This document shows positions 1-7,736 of a stretch of 64,000 nucleotides of DNA, one piece after another. This DNA comes from Mycobacterium sp. 852002-51057_SCH5723018. GTDB lineage: Bacteria; Actinomycetota; Actinomycetes; Mycobacteriales; Mycobacteriaceae. Below the pieces are notes generated by a model. The model searched no databases. It worked only from the letters and a program-made list of their open reading frames with translations, and had not been told where the DNA came from. The translations under genes and the position numbers were made by a program. The stretch spans positions 216,842 to 280,841 of the forward strand of contig NZ_LZIR01000008.1 in assembly GCF_001667035.1 (NCBI RefSeq), given 5' to 3'. The first letter of the stretch is position 1. Every line of letters starts with the position of its first letter.

Positions 1-47
1 GGCTATAGCTACCCCGAAAAACGCCGTTCAAACACGCAACTGCGGGT

Positions 48-72
48 GTTTGAGGGTGCGCCGGGCGGGAAG
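48..72 (+). promoter_or_regulatory. possible SigF-type promoter for the CsbD-like gene
   Basis: GTTT, 15 bases, then GGGAAG. The mycobacterial SigF pattern, from memory, is GTTT, 15-17 bases, GGGTAT. It sits about 90 bases upstream of the CsbD-like start, and CsbD is a general-stress protein in Bacillus. The -10 half deviates from consensus, so this is an inference. Confidence 0.33.
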
Positions 73-159
73 CCGGTAGGTGACAACGCGCTGCTTCAAG
101 GGGCTTCAAGGGGGAAGTCCAGGCGCAAATCCGTCAACCACCGAGAGGGAGGTCGATCC

Positions 160-396
160 ATGGGCGATCAGAAGAGCGGACCGCAAGAGGCCGTCAAGGG
201 CACCGTCGAGGGCGTCAAAGGCAAGATAAAAGAGGTCGGCGGCACCGTCACGGGCCGCGATGACGTGGTCCGAGAGGGCCAGGCGCAGCAGGACAAGGCC
301 GACGCTCAGCGCGACGCCGGCAAGAAGGAAGCGGAAGCGGAATCCGCGCGAGGCGGGGCCAAGGCCGCCGAGGAGCGCCAGAAAGAAAACCAGTAA
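160..396 (+). CDS. CsbD family general stress protein
   Basis: A 78-residue, very hydrophilic protein rich in Lys, Glu, Gln and Ala. The N-terminal half carries the CsbD pattern (KGTVEGVKGKIKEVGGTVTG); the tail is a charged Ala/Glu/Lys helix. I chose the ATG preceded by GAGAGGGAGG; a longer reading frame upstream has no ribosome site and an unlike N-terminus. CsbD proteins are small stress proteins of unknown biochemistry, induced by the general stress sigma factor in Bacillus. The gene stands alone and is followed by a clear hairpin. A SigF-like promoter match upstream fits a stress role, but that is inference. Confidence 0.85.
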   Translation: MGDQKSGPQEAVKGTVEGVKGKIKEVGGTVTGRDDVVREGQAQQDKADAQRDAGKKEAEAESARGGAKAAEERQKENQ

Positions 397-408
397 TTCG
401 ATTTCGGC

Positions 409-440
409 AGGGGTCCGGTCCTACTGTGGGCCGGACCCCT
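409..440 (+). terminator. intrinsic-type hairpin after the CsbD-like gene
   Basis: A perfect 10-base stem, AGGGGTCCGG pairing with CCGGACCCCT, encloses a 12-base loop and starts 12 bases after the stop codon. Only a short T run (TTTCG) follows, as is common for mycobacterial terminators. Confidence 0.6.
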
Positions 441-543
441 TTCGTGCGCGCGGGGAAACCAAAGGTGTCCTGGTTTCAAACCGCCCCGCCGGGTTATCCC
501 TGGGAGAACCGCGCCGACGGCGGCGGGGTCAGCGAGGTGGAGG

Positions 544-840
544 ATGCGTTTGTTCGGTCGGGTGTCGAGCATCGTTGCGTTTCTGCGTGCCGGCTACCCC
601 AGCGGGGCGCCTCCCTTCGGGTATGTGCCGCTGCTGGCGCTGCTGCCGCGGCGAATATCCGACGACGAGGTCGGGGTGATCACGACCAAGCTGATCTGGC
701 GCAAACGCCGCTCGATCGACAGCGCCGACGTCGGGGTGGAGATCACCCGGGTCACCGACGAGATGCCCTCGTTGGACGACATCGAGCGCGTCCAACACCG
801 ACTCGATGCGATGGGACCGGCCGGCGGCCCCCAGCGCTGA
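544..840 (+). CDS. DUF3349 family protein
   Basis: A 98-residue protein matching the mycobacterial DUF3349 family (Rv0543c-like): the hallmark N-terminus SIVAFLRAGYPSGAPPFGYV, the middle ALLPRRISDDEVGVITTKL, and the C-terminal helix MPSLDDIERVQHRLDAMG. These are small helical proteins of about 100 residues with no established biochemical function. No signal peptide or membrane segment is seen. The start ATG follows GAGGTGGAGG. The gene runs toward the oppositely oriented phosphodiesterase-fold gene, with 11 bases between the stop codons. The family call is firm; the role is unknown. Confidence 0.85.
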   Translation: MRLFGRVSSIVAFLRAGYPSGAPPFGYVPLLALLPRRISDDEVGVITTKLIWRKRRSIDSADVGVEITRVTDEMPSLDDIERVQHRLDAMGPAGGPQR

Positions 841-851
841 GGGGCGCCCGG

Positions 852-1616
852 TCACGCGCGCTCGAGGTCGACCACGAGCGGCCGGTGATCCGAGATCGGC
901 ATCAACTCGGCCTCCACTGCGCCGCCGCGCAATCCATGGTCGTCCGTCAGGATGTGGTCGAGCTGGCGGTCCGGGGCGTCCGCGGGAAACGTGGCGGCCG
1001 CGGCCAGCGCCCGCATGCCCGACCAGCGTCGCACCGCCTCCGGCGTCATGTTCAGGTCCCCGGTCAGCAGCCGAGGACCGGGAAAGCCGCGTAGGTCGTG
1101 GATCAGCCGCCGCAACTGGCGCCGATTCCAGCCGGGCACGAACGACAAATGGGTGTTGGCCACCGTCAGCCCGCCCCACGGGGTATGCAGCTGGGCGATG
1201 ACCGCCGCGCGTGGTTCTTCGTGGACGATCATCACGCGGTTCGGTCCCGGCAGATACATCGGAAACCGCATCGGGATGCGGGGCAGTCGCACCACCTGCC
1301 AGCTCGCCACCGGATAGCGGGAAAGCAGCGCGATCCCGTAGGCGGCGGTTCCCGGTTGTTCACGGCCGGTGGCGGCCATCCACGTCGCTCCCGGCGTGCC
1401 CGAGATCGCGGCCACGAACCGGTGCTCGACGGCGCCCATCGCTTCGGCGGCCACCGAGGTGAGATCGGCGCGAGCGGACCGCTGTTGCTCGCAGTCGACC
1501 TCTTGCAGAGCGAGCACGTCGGGATCCAGACGGCGCACGCAATCCCGCAGCCGCCGCGGATCCACGCCGTTACCTACGGTGCGGCCGTGCAGGATGTTGA
1601 AGGTCGCCACGCGCAT
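852..1616 (-). CDS. endonuclease/exonuclease/phosphatase-fold protein
   Basis: A 254-residue protein of the Mg-dependent EEP superfamily (DNase I, exonuclease III, sphingomyelinase and inositol phosphatase-like). Visible motifs in order: TFNILHG at the N-terminus, LALQEVD with the metal-binding Glu near residue 39, ANTHLSF, TGDLNMTP with the Asp/Asn pair, and the C-terminal ISDHRPLVVD with the catalytic His. No signal peptide is present, so it is probably cytoplasmic. The substrate cannot be told from sequence: nucleic acid, sugar phosphate and lipid phosphodiester are all possible. It lies 16 bases downstream of the acyl-CoA dehydrogenase-like gene on the same strand, so the two are probably cotranscribed. 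Confidence 0.85.
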   Translation of the reverse strand: MRVATFNILHGRTVGNGVDPRRLRDCVRRLDPDVLALQEVDCEQQRSARADLTSVAAEAMGAVEHRFVAAISGTPGATWMAATGREQPGTAAYGIALLSRYPVASWQVVRLPRIPMRFPMYLPGPNRVMIVHEEPRAAVIAQLHTPWGGLTVANTHLSFVPGWNRRQLRRLIHDLRGFPGPRLLTGDLNMTPEAVRRWSGMRALAAAATFPADAPDRQLDHILTDDHGLRGGAVEAELMPISDHRPLVVDLERA

Positions 1617-1632
1617 GTGTTCGGCGCGGTCC

Positions 1633-2652
1633 TCAGGAAGTGGTGGTCAACGGCTGCCGCCCGGCCAGCCGCCCCAGCTCGGCCAGGTCCCGCTCGGCGA
1701 GGCTTTGCCGGATGTAGATGGTCAAGTCCGCCACCCGCTGAGCGTGCCGGCCGTCCTGACACAGCGGACCCGGGCCGAGGGCGCGGCCGGTGCGGGTGAT
1801 GGCTTCGTCGGCCGCGTGCTCTACGACGGTGCGGGCCCGCCGGGCCAGCAGTTGAGCGGTGCCGGCCCGGTCGAAAGGATCGGAGTCGATTTGCGACGCC
1901 GCCGCGGCCAGGATCGAGTCCCCCGCGGCGAGCGCGGCGTCCACGGCGCCCAGATGGGCCAGCGTGTACGCGTCGGCGGATTTGCTGCTGGCGGAGCGGT
2001 AGAGCGGCTCGGCAACCCTGCGCGCGCCGCCGAGCCAGCACGCGGCGACGCCGATCGAGCCGTGCCAGAACCCGGGCCGGTTCAGGTAGTCGTCGGGATC
2101 GCCCACCGCGACGGCGTGGGCGTTGGTGAACTGGACCGCCCTGGTGTCGCTGCCGGCCATCCCGACGTTCCACCACGTCGTCGGCAACGCTTTGACGGCA
2201 GGATCGGTGACGGTCACTGCGAACAGCCCGCTGCTGCCTTGATCGGGCCCGTCGATCCGGGCGGTCACCAGCGCGTGGGTGCAGAACCCGGCCCCCGAGC
2301 ACCACACCTTGGTGCCGTTGAGGATCACCGCGCCGCCGTTGAGGTTGGTCGCGACCACCACCGCGTCGGGGGACTCGGCCGTCCAGACGCCCCATAGCTG
2401 GCCCGAGTCGGGGGGCTTTCCGCCCAGCTCGTGCAGTATCGCGACCGCGTCAACGTGCGACTCGGCGATCCGGGCCGCCACGATGTCGTCCTCGGCTAAA
2501 CGCGACAGGCGTTGCCAGCGTTCGGCGGTGCGTCCGGAAGCGGGCAATGGCAACTCGAGTCGTCCCGACTCCAGCCAGTGTTTCACCACCCCCGCCGTCA
2601 CGCGCAGCCACCTGCCGCCGATCTCCCCGGTCGCCTGGGGGAATGGGCGCAT
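1633..2652 (-). CDS. acyl-CoA dehydrogenase family protein, short form
   Basis: A 339-residue flavoenzyme-like protein with acyl-CoA dehydrogenase features: a middle beta domain (LWGVWTAESPDAVVVAT, then ILNGTKVWCSGAGFCTHAL), the FAVTVTDPAVK segment, and a helical C-terminal domain. It is about 50 residues shorter than standard members, which run to 380-400, and the missing part is the N-terminal helical domain. No usable start codon is visible upstream in frame before the divergent promoter region. The usual C-terminal catalytic Glu segment is not obvious, so activity is uncertain; it may be a divergent paralogue. It is probably cotranscribed with the downstream phosphodiesterase-fold gene. 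Confidence 0.7.
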   Translation of the reverse strand: MRPFPQATGEIGGRWLRVTAGVVKHWLESGRLELPLPASGRTAERWQRLSRLAEDDIVAARIAESHVDAVAILHELGGKPPDSGQLWGVWTAESPDAVVVATNLNGGAVILNGTKVWCSGAGFCTHALVTARIDGPDQGSSGLFAVTVTDPAVKALPTTWWNVGMAGSDTRAVQFTNAHAVAVGDPDDYLNRPGFWHGSIGVAACWLGGARRVAEPLYRSASSKSADAYTLAHLGAVDAALAAGDSILAAAASQIDSDPFDRAGTAQLLARRARTVVEHAADEAITRTGRALGPGPLCQDGRHAQRVADLTIYIRQSLAERDLAELGRLAGRQPLTTTS

Positions 2653-2820
2653 CCGTGCGGGGCCCGCGCCTGGGTCGGCGCCGGAATCATGACCGACAAC
2701 GCGGGGGCTGACATAATTGAAGACTTGCCCAGTCTGACGGTCGCTTAAACGAGCGAAAAGCGATGCGGTGCAGCACCGGCCAGGTTGCCCACGCCGGTGG
2801 CGGGGTATGACCTATGCACC

Positions 2821-3396
2821 ATGACACCCACCGAGACGCCCACGGACGTGCCCGTGTGCTGCGCGCGGCTGCGGGAGGCGCTGCGCGGTGCCGCCTCCGC
2901 GCTCAAGGAAAACGGCCCGCGCTTCGCGCTGGCCGGCAGCTACGCGTTGTGGGCGTTCGGCGCGCCCGAACCCAGCCACGACGTGGATCTCGTGGTCGCC
3001 GAGTCCGATGTGGCCAGCGCCGAGGCCACGCTGCGCGATGCCGGATTCACCGTCGAGCATCCACCGGAGGATTGGCTGTTCAAGGCGCGCACCGGCGACA
3101 CGGTCGTGGACGTGTTGCACCGCATCAACGGCGTGCGGGTGGAGCCCGAGATGTTGGACCGCGCCGAACCGCGTGACGTGCTGGCCATCGGGATGCCGGT
3201 GCTGCCACCGACCATGGTGGTCATCCAGAAGCTGCGCTCGCTGACCGAACACCACTGCGACTTCGCGAAACTCCTCCCGCCGGTGCGGGCGGTCCGCGAA
3301 CGGCTGGACTGGGCCGAGATCAGGGCCCGGACCGCCGACAACGACTACGCGGCCGCGTTTTTGGTGTTAGCGGACCGGCTCGGCCTCACCGGCTGA
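2821..3396 (+). CDS. nucleotidyltransferase-fold protein
   Basis: A 191-residue protein with the minimal nucleotidyltransferase signature: LAGSYALWAFG followed by the metal-binding pair in HDVDLVV, then the supporting strand TVVDVLHRI. This pattern is shared with MNT/AbiEii-like and kanamycin nucleotidyltransferase-like families. I chose the ATG at MTPTETP; an in-frame TTG 36 bases upstream would add a non-conserved extension. A 7-base inverted repeat (CACCGGC/GCCGGTG) lies in the leader about 25 bases before the start. There is no recognisable antitoxin partner next door, so a toxin-antitoxin role is not supported. The substrate is unknown. Confidence 0.75.
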   Translation: MTPTETPTDVPVCCARLREALRGAASALKENGPRFALAGSYALWAFGAPEPSHDVDLVVAESDVASAEATLRDAGFTVEHPPEDWLFKARTGDTVVDVLHRINGVRVEPEMLDRAEPRDVLAIGMPVLPPTMVVIQKLRSLTEHHCDFAKLLPPVRAVRERLDWAEIRARTADNDYAAAFLVLADRLGLTG

Positions 3397-3415
3397 CGGC
3401 TGCTGACGTAAAAGG

Positions 3416-3673
3416 TCAGTGGTTGCGCAGCTTGGCGACCAATTTGTCTTTGGTGAGGCTTGAATAGCCAGAGATGCCAAGCTCTTTGGCCCGCTTCTTC
3501 AATTGCGGAACCGTCCAGTCCGCATAAGACCCGGACTTGCCGCCCTTGCGGCCGACCGACGACTTGCCCCGGCCCGCGGCCGCGTTGGAAATCCGCGCGG
3601 CCTTTTCCTTGGACTCGCCCTTCTTGCGAAGATCCTCATACATCTTTTCGTTCTTGATCGACGAATTCGGCAT
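3416..3673 (-). CDS. DUF7218 family small protein (Rho N-like SAP helix)
   Basis: An 85-residue basic protein. The first half is [19 protein letters not shown], then a Gly/Lys/Ser-rich stretch ([20 protein letters not shown]). The last 35 residues ([19 protein letters not shown]) form the helix-turn-helix seen in Rho N-terminal and SAP-type nucleic-acid-binding domains. It starts 23 bases after the catalase stop with a strong AGGAGG site, so it is very likely cotranscribed with katE. Binding of DNA or RNA is an inference from the domain and charge. Confidence 0.75.
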   Translation of the reverse strand: MPNSSIKNEKMYEDLRKKGESKEKAARISNAAAGRGKSSVGRKGGKSGSYADWTVPQLKKRAKELGISGYSSLTKDKLVAKLRNH

Positions 3674-3696
3674 GATTCAACCTCCTGTGGTAATCG

Positions 3697-5817
3697 CTAT
3701 GCCGGCACGGGGTCCGTCTGACGCTCCCAGCAACGGTGTTGGGCCAGCGCCGCGGCGAATTGCTCGACGAAGTCATCCGGCAACTCGTCGGCGGCCGCCG
3801 TGGTGGTCACGACGGCTCGGTCGCTGACGACGCCGGTGTCGTCGTCGTCTTCGGAGGCGAGGCGAGTGTCGATGTTCGCGGCGCGCAGCAGGTGGATCCC
3901 CGCGCCGTACGCACCGATCGGTTTGAGGTGCTTGTAGGCCTCGGCCACGAAATGCAGGGCGTAGCCGTCGTTGGACAGCGTCGCTATCGAGTCTGGTCCG
4001 CACGCCACCACGACCGCGTCATAGAGCACCGACGCCATCGTGGTAAACGCCCGGTCGACGGGGAGTTCGCCGCCCGATCCGCCGCGCAGGGTTCCGCCGG
4101 CGACCGGGGCGAGGACCTCGACCACCGCGTCGCGCTGTTGCATCAGCTCGATAAAGCGCTGCGTGCCAACGACATCGACGCCGTCGGCGGCCAGCACCGC
4201 GATCTTGCGCGACGCGATGGTGTCGCCGGTGCCGATCTGGGACAGCGCCGGCGACGCGGCCACCGAGCCGTCGACGGCCTCCTCGGGCGGCTCGGGCAAT
4301 CCCAGCTTCGCCGCCACCCGGGCGGCCAGCTCACCGTCGATGCGGGCGAGTTGGGCCACCACCGCCGAGCGGATGTCGGGCACCTCGACCTTGCCGAGCT
4401 CGAACGCGAACGCGGCGACGATGTGTTCGGCCTCGACCGGCGACATGCTCTTCCAGAACATCCGCGCCTGGCTGTAGTGATTCTCGAAGGACTTTGCGCG
4501 CTTGCGCATCGCCGCGCCGTCGACGCGCTGCGTGTAGTGGCGGAAGACGTCGTCGTTGGCCAGCGCCGGGCATCCGCCGCCGATGGTGTTCTTGTAGTAG
4601 CTGGAGCGGCCCTGCGGGATGGCGTGCTGGGAGTAACCGTCCTGCTGGTTGGTGCGGACCTCGGCCACCGGCCGGTTGACCGGCAGCTGCGCAAAGTTGG
4701 GGCCGCCCAAGCGGATCAGCTGCGTGTCCAGGTAGGAGAAGTTGCGGAACTGCAGCAGCGGGTCGTTGGTGAAGTCGATGCCCGGCACCACGTTGGCGGT
4801 GTGAAAGGCCACCTGCTCGGTCTCGGCGAAGAAGTTGTCCGGGTTGCGGTTCAGCACCATCTTGCCCACCGGGCGGACCGGAACCTGTTCTTCGGGAATG
4901 ATTTTCGTGGCGTCGAGCAGGTCGAAGTCGAACTTGAACTCGTCTTCCTCGGCCACCAGCTGCACCCCGAGCTCCCATTCGGGATACTGGCCGGACTCGA
5001 TGGCCTCCCACAGGTCGCGCCGGTTGTAATCGGGGTCCTTGCCCGCGATCTTCTGGCATTCGTCCCAGATCAGTGAGTGCACGCCGAGGCGCGGCTTCCA
5101 GTGAAACTTCACGAAAGTGCCTTCGCCGCGGTCGTTTACCAGCCGGAAGGTGTGCACACCGAAGCCCTGCATCATGCGGTAACTGCGCGGCAGCGCGCGG
5201 TCGGACATCAACCACATGATGGTGTGCAGCGTCTCGGGCTGCAGCGAGACGAAGTCCCACAGCGTGTCGTGGGCCGACGCCGCCTGTGGAATCTCGTTGT
5301 GCGGCTCCGGTTTCACCGCGTGCACAAAGTCGGGGAACTTGATGCCGTCCTGGATGAAGAAGACCGGGAAGTTGTTGCCGACCAGGTCGTAGTTTCCCTG
5401 CTTGGTGTAGAACTTGGTGGCAAACCCGCGCACGTCGCGGACGGTGTCGGCCGAGCCCCGCGATCCGGCCACCGTGGAGAACCGCACGAACACCGGCGTT
5501 GTAGTGCCCGGTGTGGTGAGGAATTTCGCCGCGGTGTAGGAGGCCAGCCAGTCGTCATAGGGCTCGAAGAAGCCGTACGCCCCGGCGCCGCGAGCGTGAA
5601 CCACCCGCTCGGGGATGCGCTCGTGGTCGAAGTGGGTGATCTTCTCCCGGGCGTGAAAGTCCTCCAGCAGCGTGGGTCCGCGCTCACCGGCGGTGAGCGA
5701 ATCGTCGGTGTGGTCGACGCGGACGCCCTGTTGGGTGGTCAGGTATCCGGTGTCGCGGCGGACCCGCGACGCCTCGAGGTCGCGCTGCTTCGGATCGGGG
5801 GTGTGGTCGGTGCCCAT
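3697..5817 (-). CDS. katE: large-subunit catalase (HPII/KatE type)
   Basis: A 706-residue monofunctional haem catalase of the large-subunit clade, which detoxifies hydrogen peroxide. The catalase core (about residues 30-510) shows the distal histidine region [19 protein letters not shown], the NADPH/haem-side motif [18 protein letters not shown] and the proximal tyrosine region [19 protein letters not shown]. The C-terminal 170 residues are the extra DJ-1/PfpI-like flavodoxin domain ([25 protein letters not shown]) typical of HPII enzymes. No signal peptide is present. There is no Shine-Dalgarno before the ATG, which lies only a few bases after a promoter-like -10, so translation may be leaderless. 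The DUF7218 gene follows on the same strand. Confidence 0.95.
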   Translation of the reverse strand: MGTDHTPDPKQRDLEASRVRRDTGYLTTQQGVRVDHTDDSLTAGERGPTLLEDFHAREKITHFDHERIPERVVHARGAGAYGFFEPYDDWLASYTAAKFLTTPGTTTPVFVRFSTVAGSRGSADTVRDVRGFATKFYTKQGNYDLVGNNFPVFFIQDGIKFPDFVHAVKPEPHNEIPQAASAHDTLWDFVSLQPETLHTIMWLMSDRALPRSYRMMQGFGVHTFRLVNDRGEGTFVKFHWKPRLGVHSLIWDECQKIAGKDPDYNRRDLWEAIESGQYPEWELGVQLVAEEDEFKFDFDLLDATKIIPEEQVPVRPVGKMVLNRNPDNFFAETEQVAFHTANVVPGIDFTNDPLLQFRNFSYLDTQLIRLGGPNFAQLPVNRPVAEVRTNQQDGYSQHAIPQGRSSYYKNTIGGGCPALANDDVFRHYTQRVDGAAMRKRAKSFENHYSQARMFWKSMSPVEAEHIVAAFAFELGKVEVPDIRSAVVAQLARIDGELAARVAAKLGLPEPPEEAVDGSVAASPALSQIGTGDTIASRKIAVLAADGVDVVGTQRFIELMQQRDAVVEVLAPVAGGTLRGGSGGELPVDRAFTTMASVLYDAVVVACGPDSIATLSNDGYALHFVAEAYKHLKPIGAYGAGIHLLRAANIDTRLASEDDDDTGVVSDRAVVTTTAAADELPDDFVEQFAAALAQHRCWERQTDPVPA

Positions 5818-5824
5818 TGTTCGC

Positions 5825-5852
5825 GGTTACCACGGTTGGCCGGCCACAAAAC
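5825..5852 (-). promoter_or_regulatory. possible leaderless SigF-like promoter for katE
   Basis: Read on the minus strand, GTTT is followed after about 17 bases by GGTAAC, and the catalase ATG comes 8 bases later. This would start the transcript at or next to the ATG, consistent with the absence of a ribosome site. The -10 is a partial match only. Confidence 0.28.
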
Positions 5853-5882
5853 AACGCAGCTCATCTACTCACGGGTCCCGCG

Positions 5883-5906
5883 GTTACGTAGGCTAGATGG
5901 GGGTAG
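5883..5906 (+). promoter_or_regulatory. possible leaderless SigF-like promoter for the first CheB gene
   Basis: GTTA, 14 bases, then GGGTAG, with the GTG start codon of the CheB gene 6 bases after the -10. The spacer is one base shorter than the usual range. Together with the katE match it would make a divergent promoter pair in a 95-base intergenic region. Confidence 0.3.
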
Positions 5907-5912
5907 TCGAGG

Positions 5913-6932
5913 GTGGTGATCGAGGCGATCAACGGAAGCGACGACTTGCGCGGCGTGGTCGCGATCGGAGCCTCGGCCGGGGGTGTCGAAGCCCTCTCGA
6001 GTTTGGCCGCCGGTCTAGCGGTGGATCTGCCGTACGCCTACCTGATGGTGCTCCACTTCCCCGCCGGTGCGGCGAGCGCCCTGGCCAGCATCGTCGACCG
6101 CAGCGGGCCGCTGCCGGCCCTCAGCTGCGAGGACGGCGCGCCTCTGCTGCCGGGCCACGTCTACGTCGGAGTCCCAGACCGTCACCTGCTCGTCGCCGAC
6201 CACCGCGTGGTGCTGTCCCAAGGGCCCACCGAGAACGGGCACCGGCCCGCGATCAACGCGCTGTTCCGCTCGGTCGCCGTGGCGTTCGGGCCCCGCGCCA
6301 TCGGAGTGCTGCTGTCCGGCGTGCTCGACGACGGCGTGCTCGGTCTGGCCGCAATCCGGTCGCGCGGCGGCGCCACCATCGGCCAGGCGGCTGACGACGC
6401 GATGTTCCCCGCGCTGCCCACCAACGCGCGCGACGCCGGCGTGCTGGATCGGCTGGTTGCGGCCCGCGACATCGGCGCGGTCCTCAAAGAACTGTCATAT
6501 CGGGAGATCGAGGAGACGAACATGGAGCCGGATGCGGCGCTGGAACTCGAGAACCGCATCGCCATGGCGTCGCGTTTCTCGACCAACTTCGACACCCGAA
6601 AACTGGGTGCGCCGTCGGGCTATACCTGCCCGGACTGCAACGGCTCGCTGATCGCGATCAGCGAGGGGCACTTCCGCTGCCACGTAGGCCATGCATGGAC
6701 GGCCGATGCCTTGCTCGCCGCACGGGACGAGGAGGTCGAGGGCGCGCTGTGGGTCGCGTTGCGCAGCCTGCAGGAAAAGGTCAGATTGGCCCGGAAGCTG
6801 GCCGGAAAGACCGGCGCCGGTCCGCTCTCTCGCCACTACAGCGCCCTGGCGGAGGAGAGCGAACGGGCGCTGACCGTGCTCAGCGACCGGTTGACGGCCA
6901 GCGGTCCCCGTAGCGGTGATCCCGGTGGGTGA
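5913..6932 (+). CDS. CheB-type protein-glutamate methylesterase with zinc ribbon
   Basis: A 339-residue protein. Residues 12-190 are a CheB methylesterase domain without the usual receiver domain: catalytic serine in IGASAGGVEAL, histidine in MVLHFPAG, aspartate in LLSGVLDDGVLG. After a linker comes a four-ligand motif, CPDCNGSL then FRCHVGHAW, a probable zinc ribbon, followed by a C-terminal helix. CheB normally demethylates or deamidates chemoreceptors, but no receptors, CheA or flagellar genes are seen here, so its substrate is unknown. It overlaps the following STAS-HATPase gene by 17 bases, implying one operon with CheR downstream. The GTG start was chosen because translation upstream is blocked and the methylesterase motif begins close by. 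Confidence 0.88.
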   Translation: MVIEAINGSDDLRGVVAIGASAGGVEALSSLAAGLAVDLPYAYLMVLHFPAGAASALASIVDRSGPLPALSCEDGAPLLPGHVYVGVPDRHLLVADHRVVLSQGPTENGHRPAINALFRSVAVAFGPRAIGVLLSGVLDDGVLGLAAIRSRGGATIGQAADDAMFPALPTNARDAGVLDRLVAARDIGAVLKELSYREIEETNMEPDAALELENRIAMASRFSTNFDTRKLGAPSGYTCPDCNGSLIAISEGHFRCHVGHAWTADALLAARDEEVEGALWVALRSLQEKVRLARKLAGKTGAGPLSRHYSALAEESERALTVLSDRLTASGPRSGDPGG

Positions 6933-7683
6933 AGCCGGGCCGGCCATTTGGATCGACGCAGCGCCTCATCAGGACGTGGCAATCCTGGTGGTGCAAGGGA
7001 TGCTGGACAGCTCCACATATCGGACCGTCCGCGACACCGTCATCAAGGCCGCGCTCGACGAGCCGCGCGCGGTGATCGTTGATGTCAACCGGTTGTCCGC
7101 GCCGTCGACCTCGGCCTGGTCGGTGTTCACCAGTGCCCGCTGGCACGTCAGCGTATGGCCCGACGTCCCGATTCAGCTCGTGTGCGCAAACTCCCAGACT
7201 CGGCGGGTGATCGCCGCCGTCGGCGTGACCCGATACGTGCCGGTACATCCCACCCGGGAGTCGGCGCTCGACGCCGTCCGCGGCCAGTCGCCACCCGTGC
7301 GGCGGCGGGCGAGTACCGAGCTTCCCGTCACGAGGATCGGCGTGGGCCTGGCCCGCGCCCGGATCTCTGATTGGCTCACCGGGTGGGGTCAGCGTGACCT
7401 GATCCCGGTCGCGGCCACGGTGGCGACCGTCTTCGTCGAAAACGTCCTCGACCATACCGAGAGCGCACCGGTGTTGATCGTGGAGAGTTATCGGGACACC
7501 GTCACCGTCGCGGTGGAGGATTGCAGCGACCGCTTGCCGGGCCGCCACGAGGATTCCCAACGCGGCGCGGAAGTTGTGTCCGGCCTGGCCATCGTTTCCG
7601 CGCTTTGTCGAGCGTGGGGCGCGATCCCGAGCTCGTCGGGGAAAACGGTGTGGGGATTGATCGGTCGCGAAAATCGGCTCTAG
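6916..7683 (+). CDS. STAS domain and anti-sigma-factor-type HATPase fusion
   Basis: A 255-residue protein. Residues 8-115 resemble a STAS/anti-anti-sigma domain (VAILVVQGMLDSSTYRTV, AVIVDVNRLSAPSTSAWSVF). Residues 125-255 resemble the SpoIIAB/RsbW-like HATPase_c_2 fold, with an N box in TVFVENVLDHTES and a late G box in GLAIVSALCRAWG then GKTVWGLI. Such fusions sit in partner-switching circuits that control sigma factors. Its overlap with CheB and closeness to CheR suggest that methylation and partner switching act together. The phosphorylatable Ser/Thr of a true anti-anti-sigma is plausible (SAPSTS) but not proven. No membrane segment is seen. Confidence 0.8.
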   Translation: MIPVGEAGPAIWIDAAPHQDVAILVVQGMLDSSTYRTVRDTVIKAALDEPRAVIVDVNRLSAPSTSAWSVFTSARWHVSVWPDVPIQLVCANSQTRRVIAAVGVTRYVPVHPTRESALDAVRGQSPPVRRRASTELPVTRIGVGLARARISDWLTGWGQRDLIPVAATVATVFVENVLDHTESAPVLIVESYRDTVTVAVEDCSDRLPGRHEDSQRGAEVVSGLAIVSALCRAWGAIPSSSGKTVWGLIGRENRL

Positions 7684-7736
7684 CGCCGCGAGTAGTCTTC
7701 GAGTCCAAAAGCGAACGCTCTTGCGAATGGAGCTTG

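Noticed and set aside
2821..3673. Toxin-antitoxin pair formed by the nucleotidyltransferase and the DUF7218 protein
   Set aside because: They are convergent rather than cotranscribed, and the DUF7218 gene follows katE with its own ribosome site.
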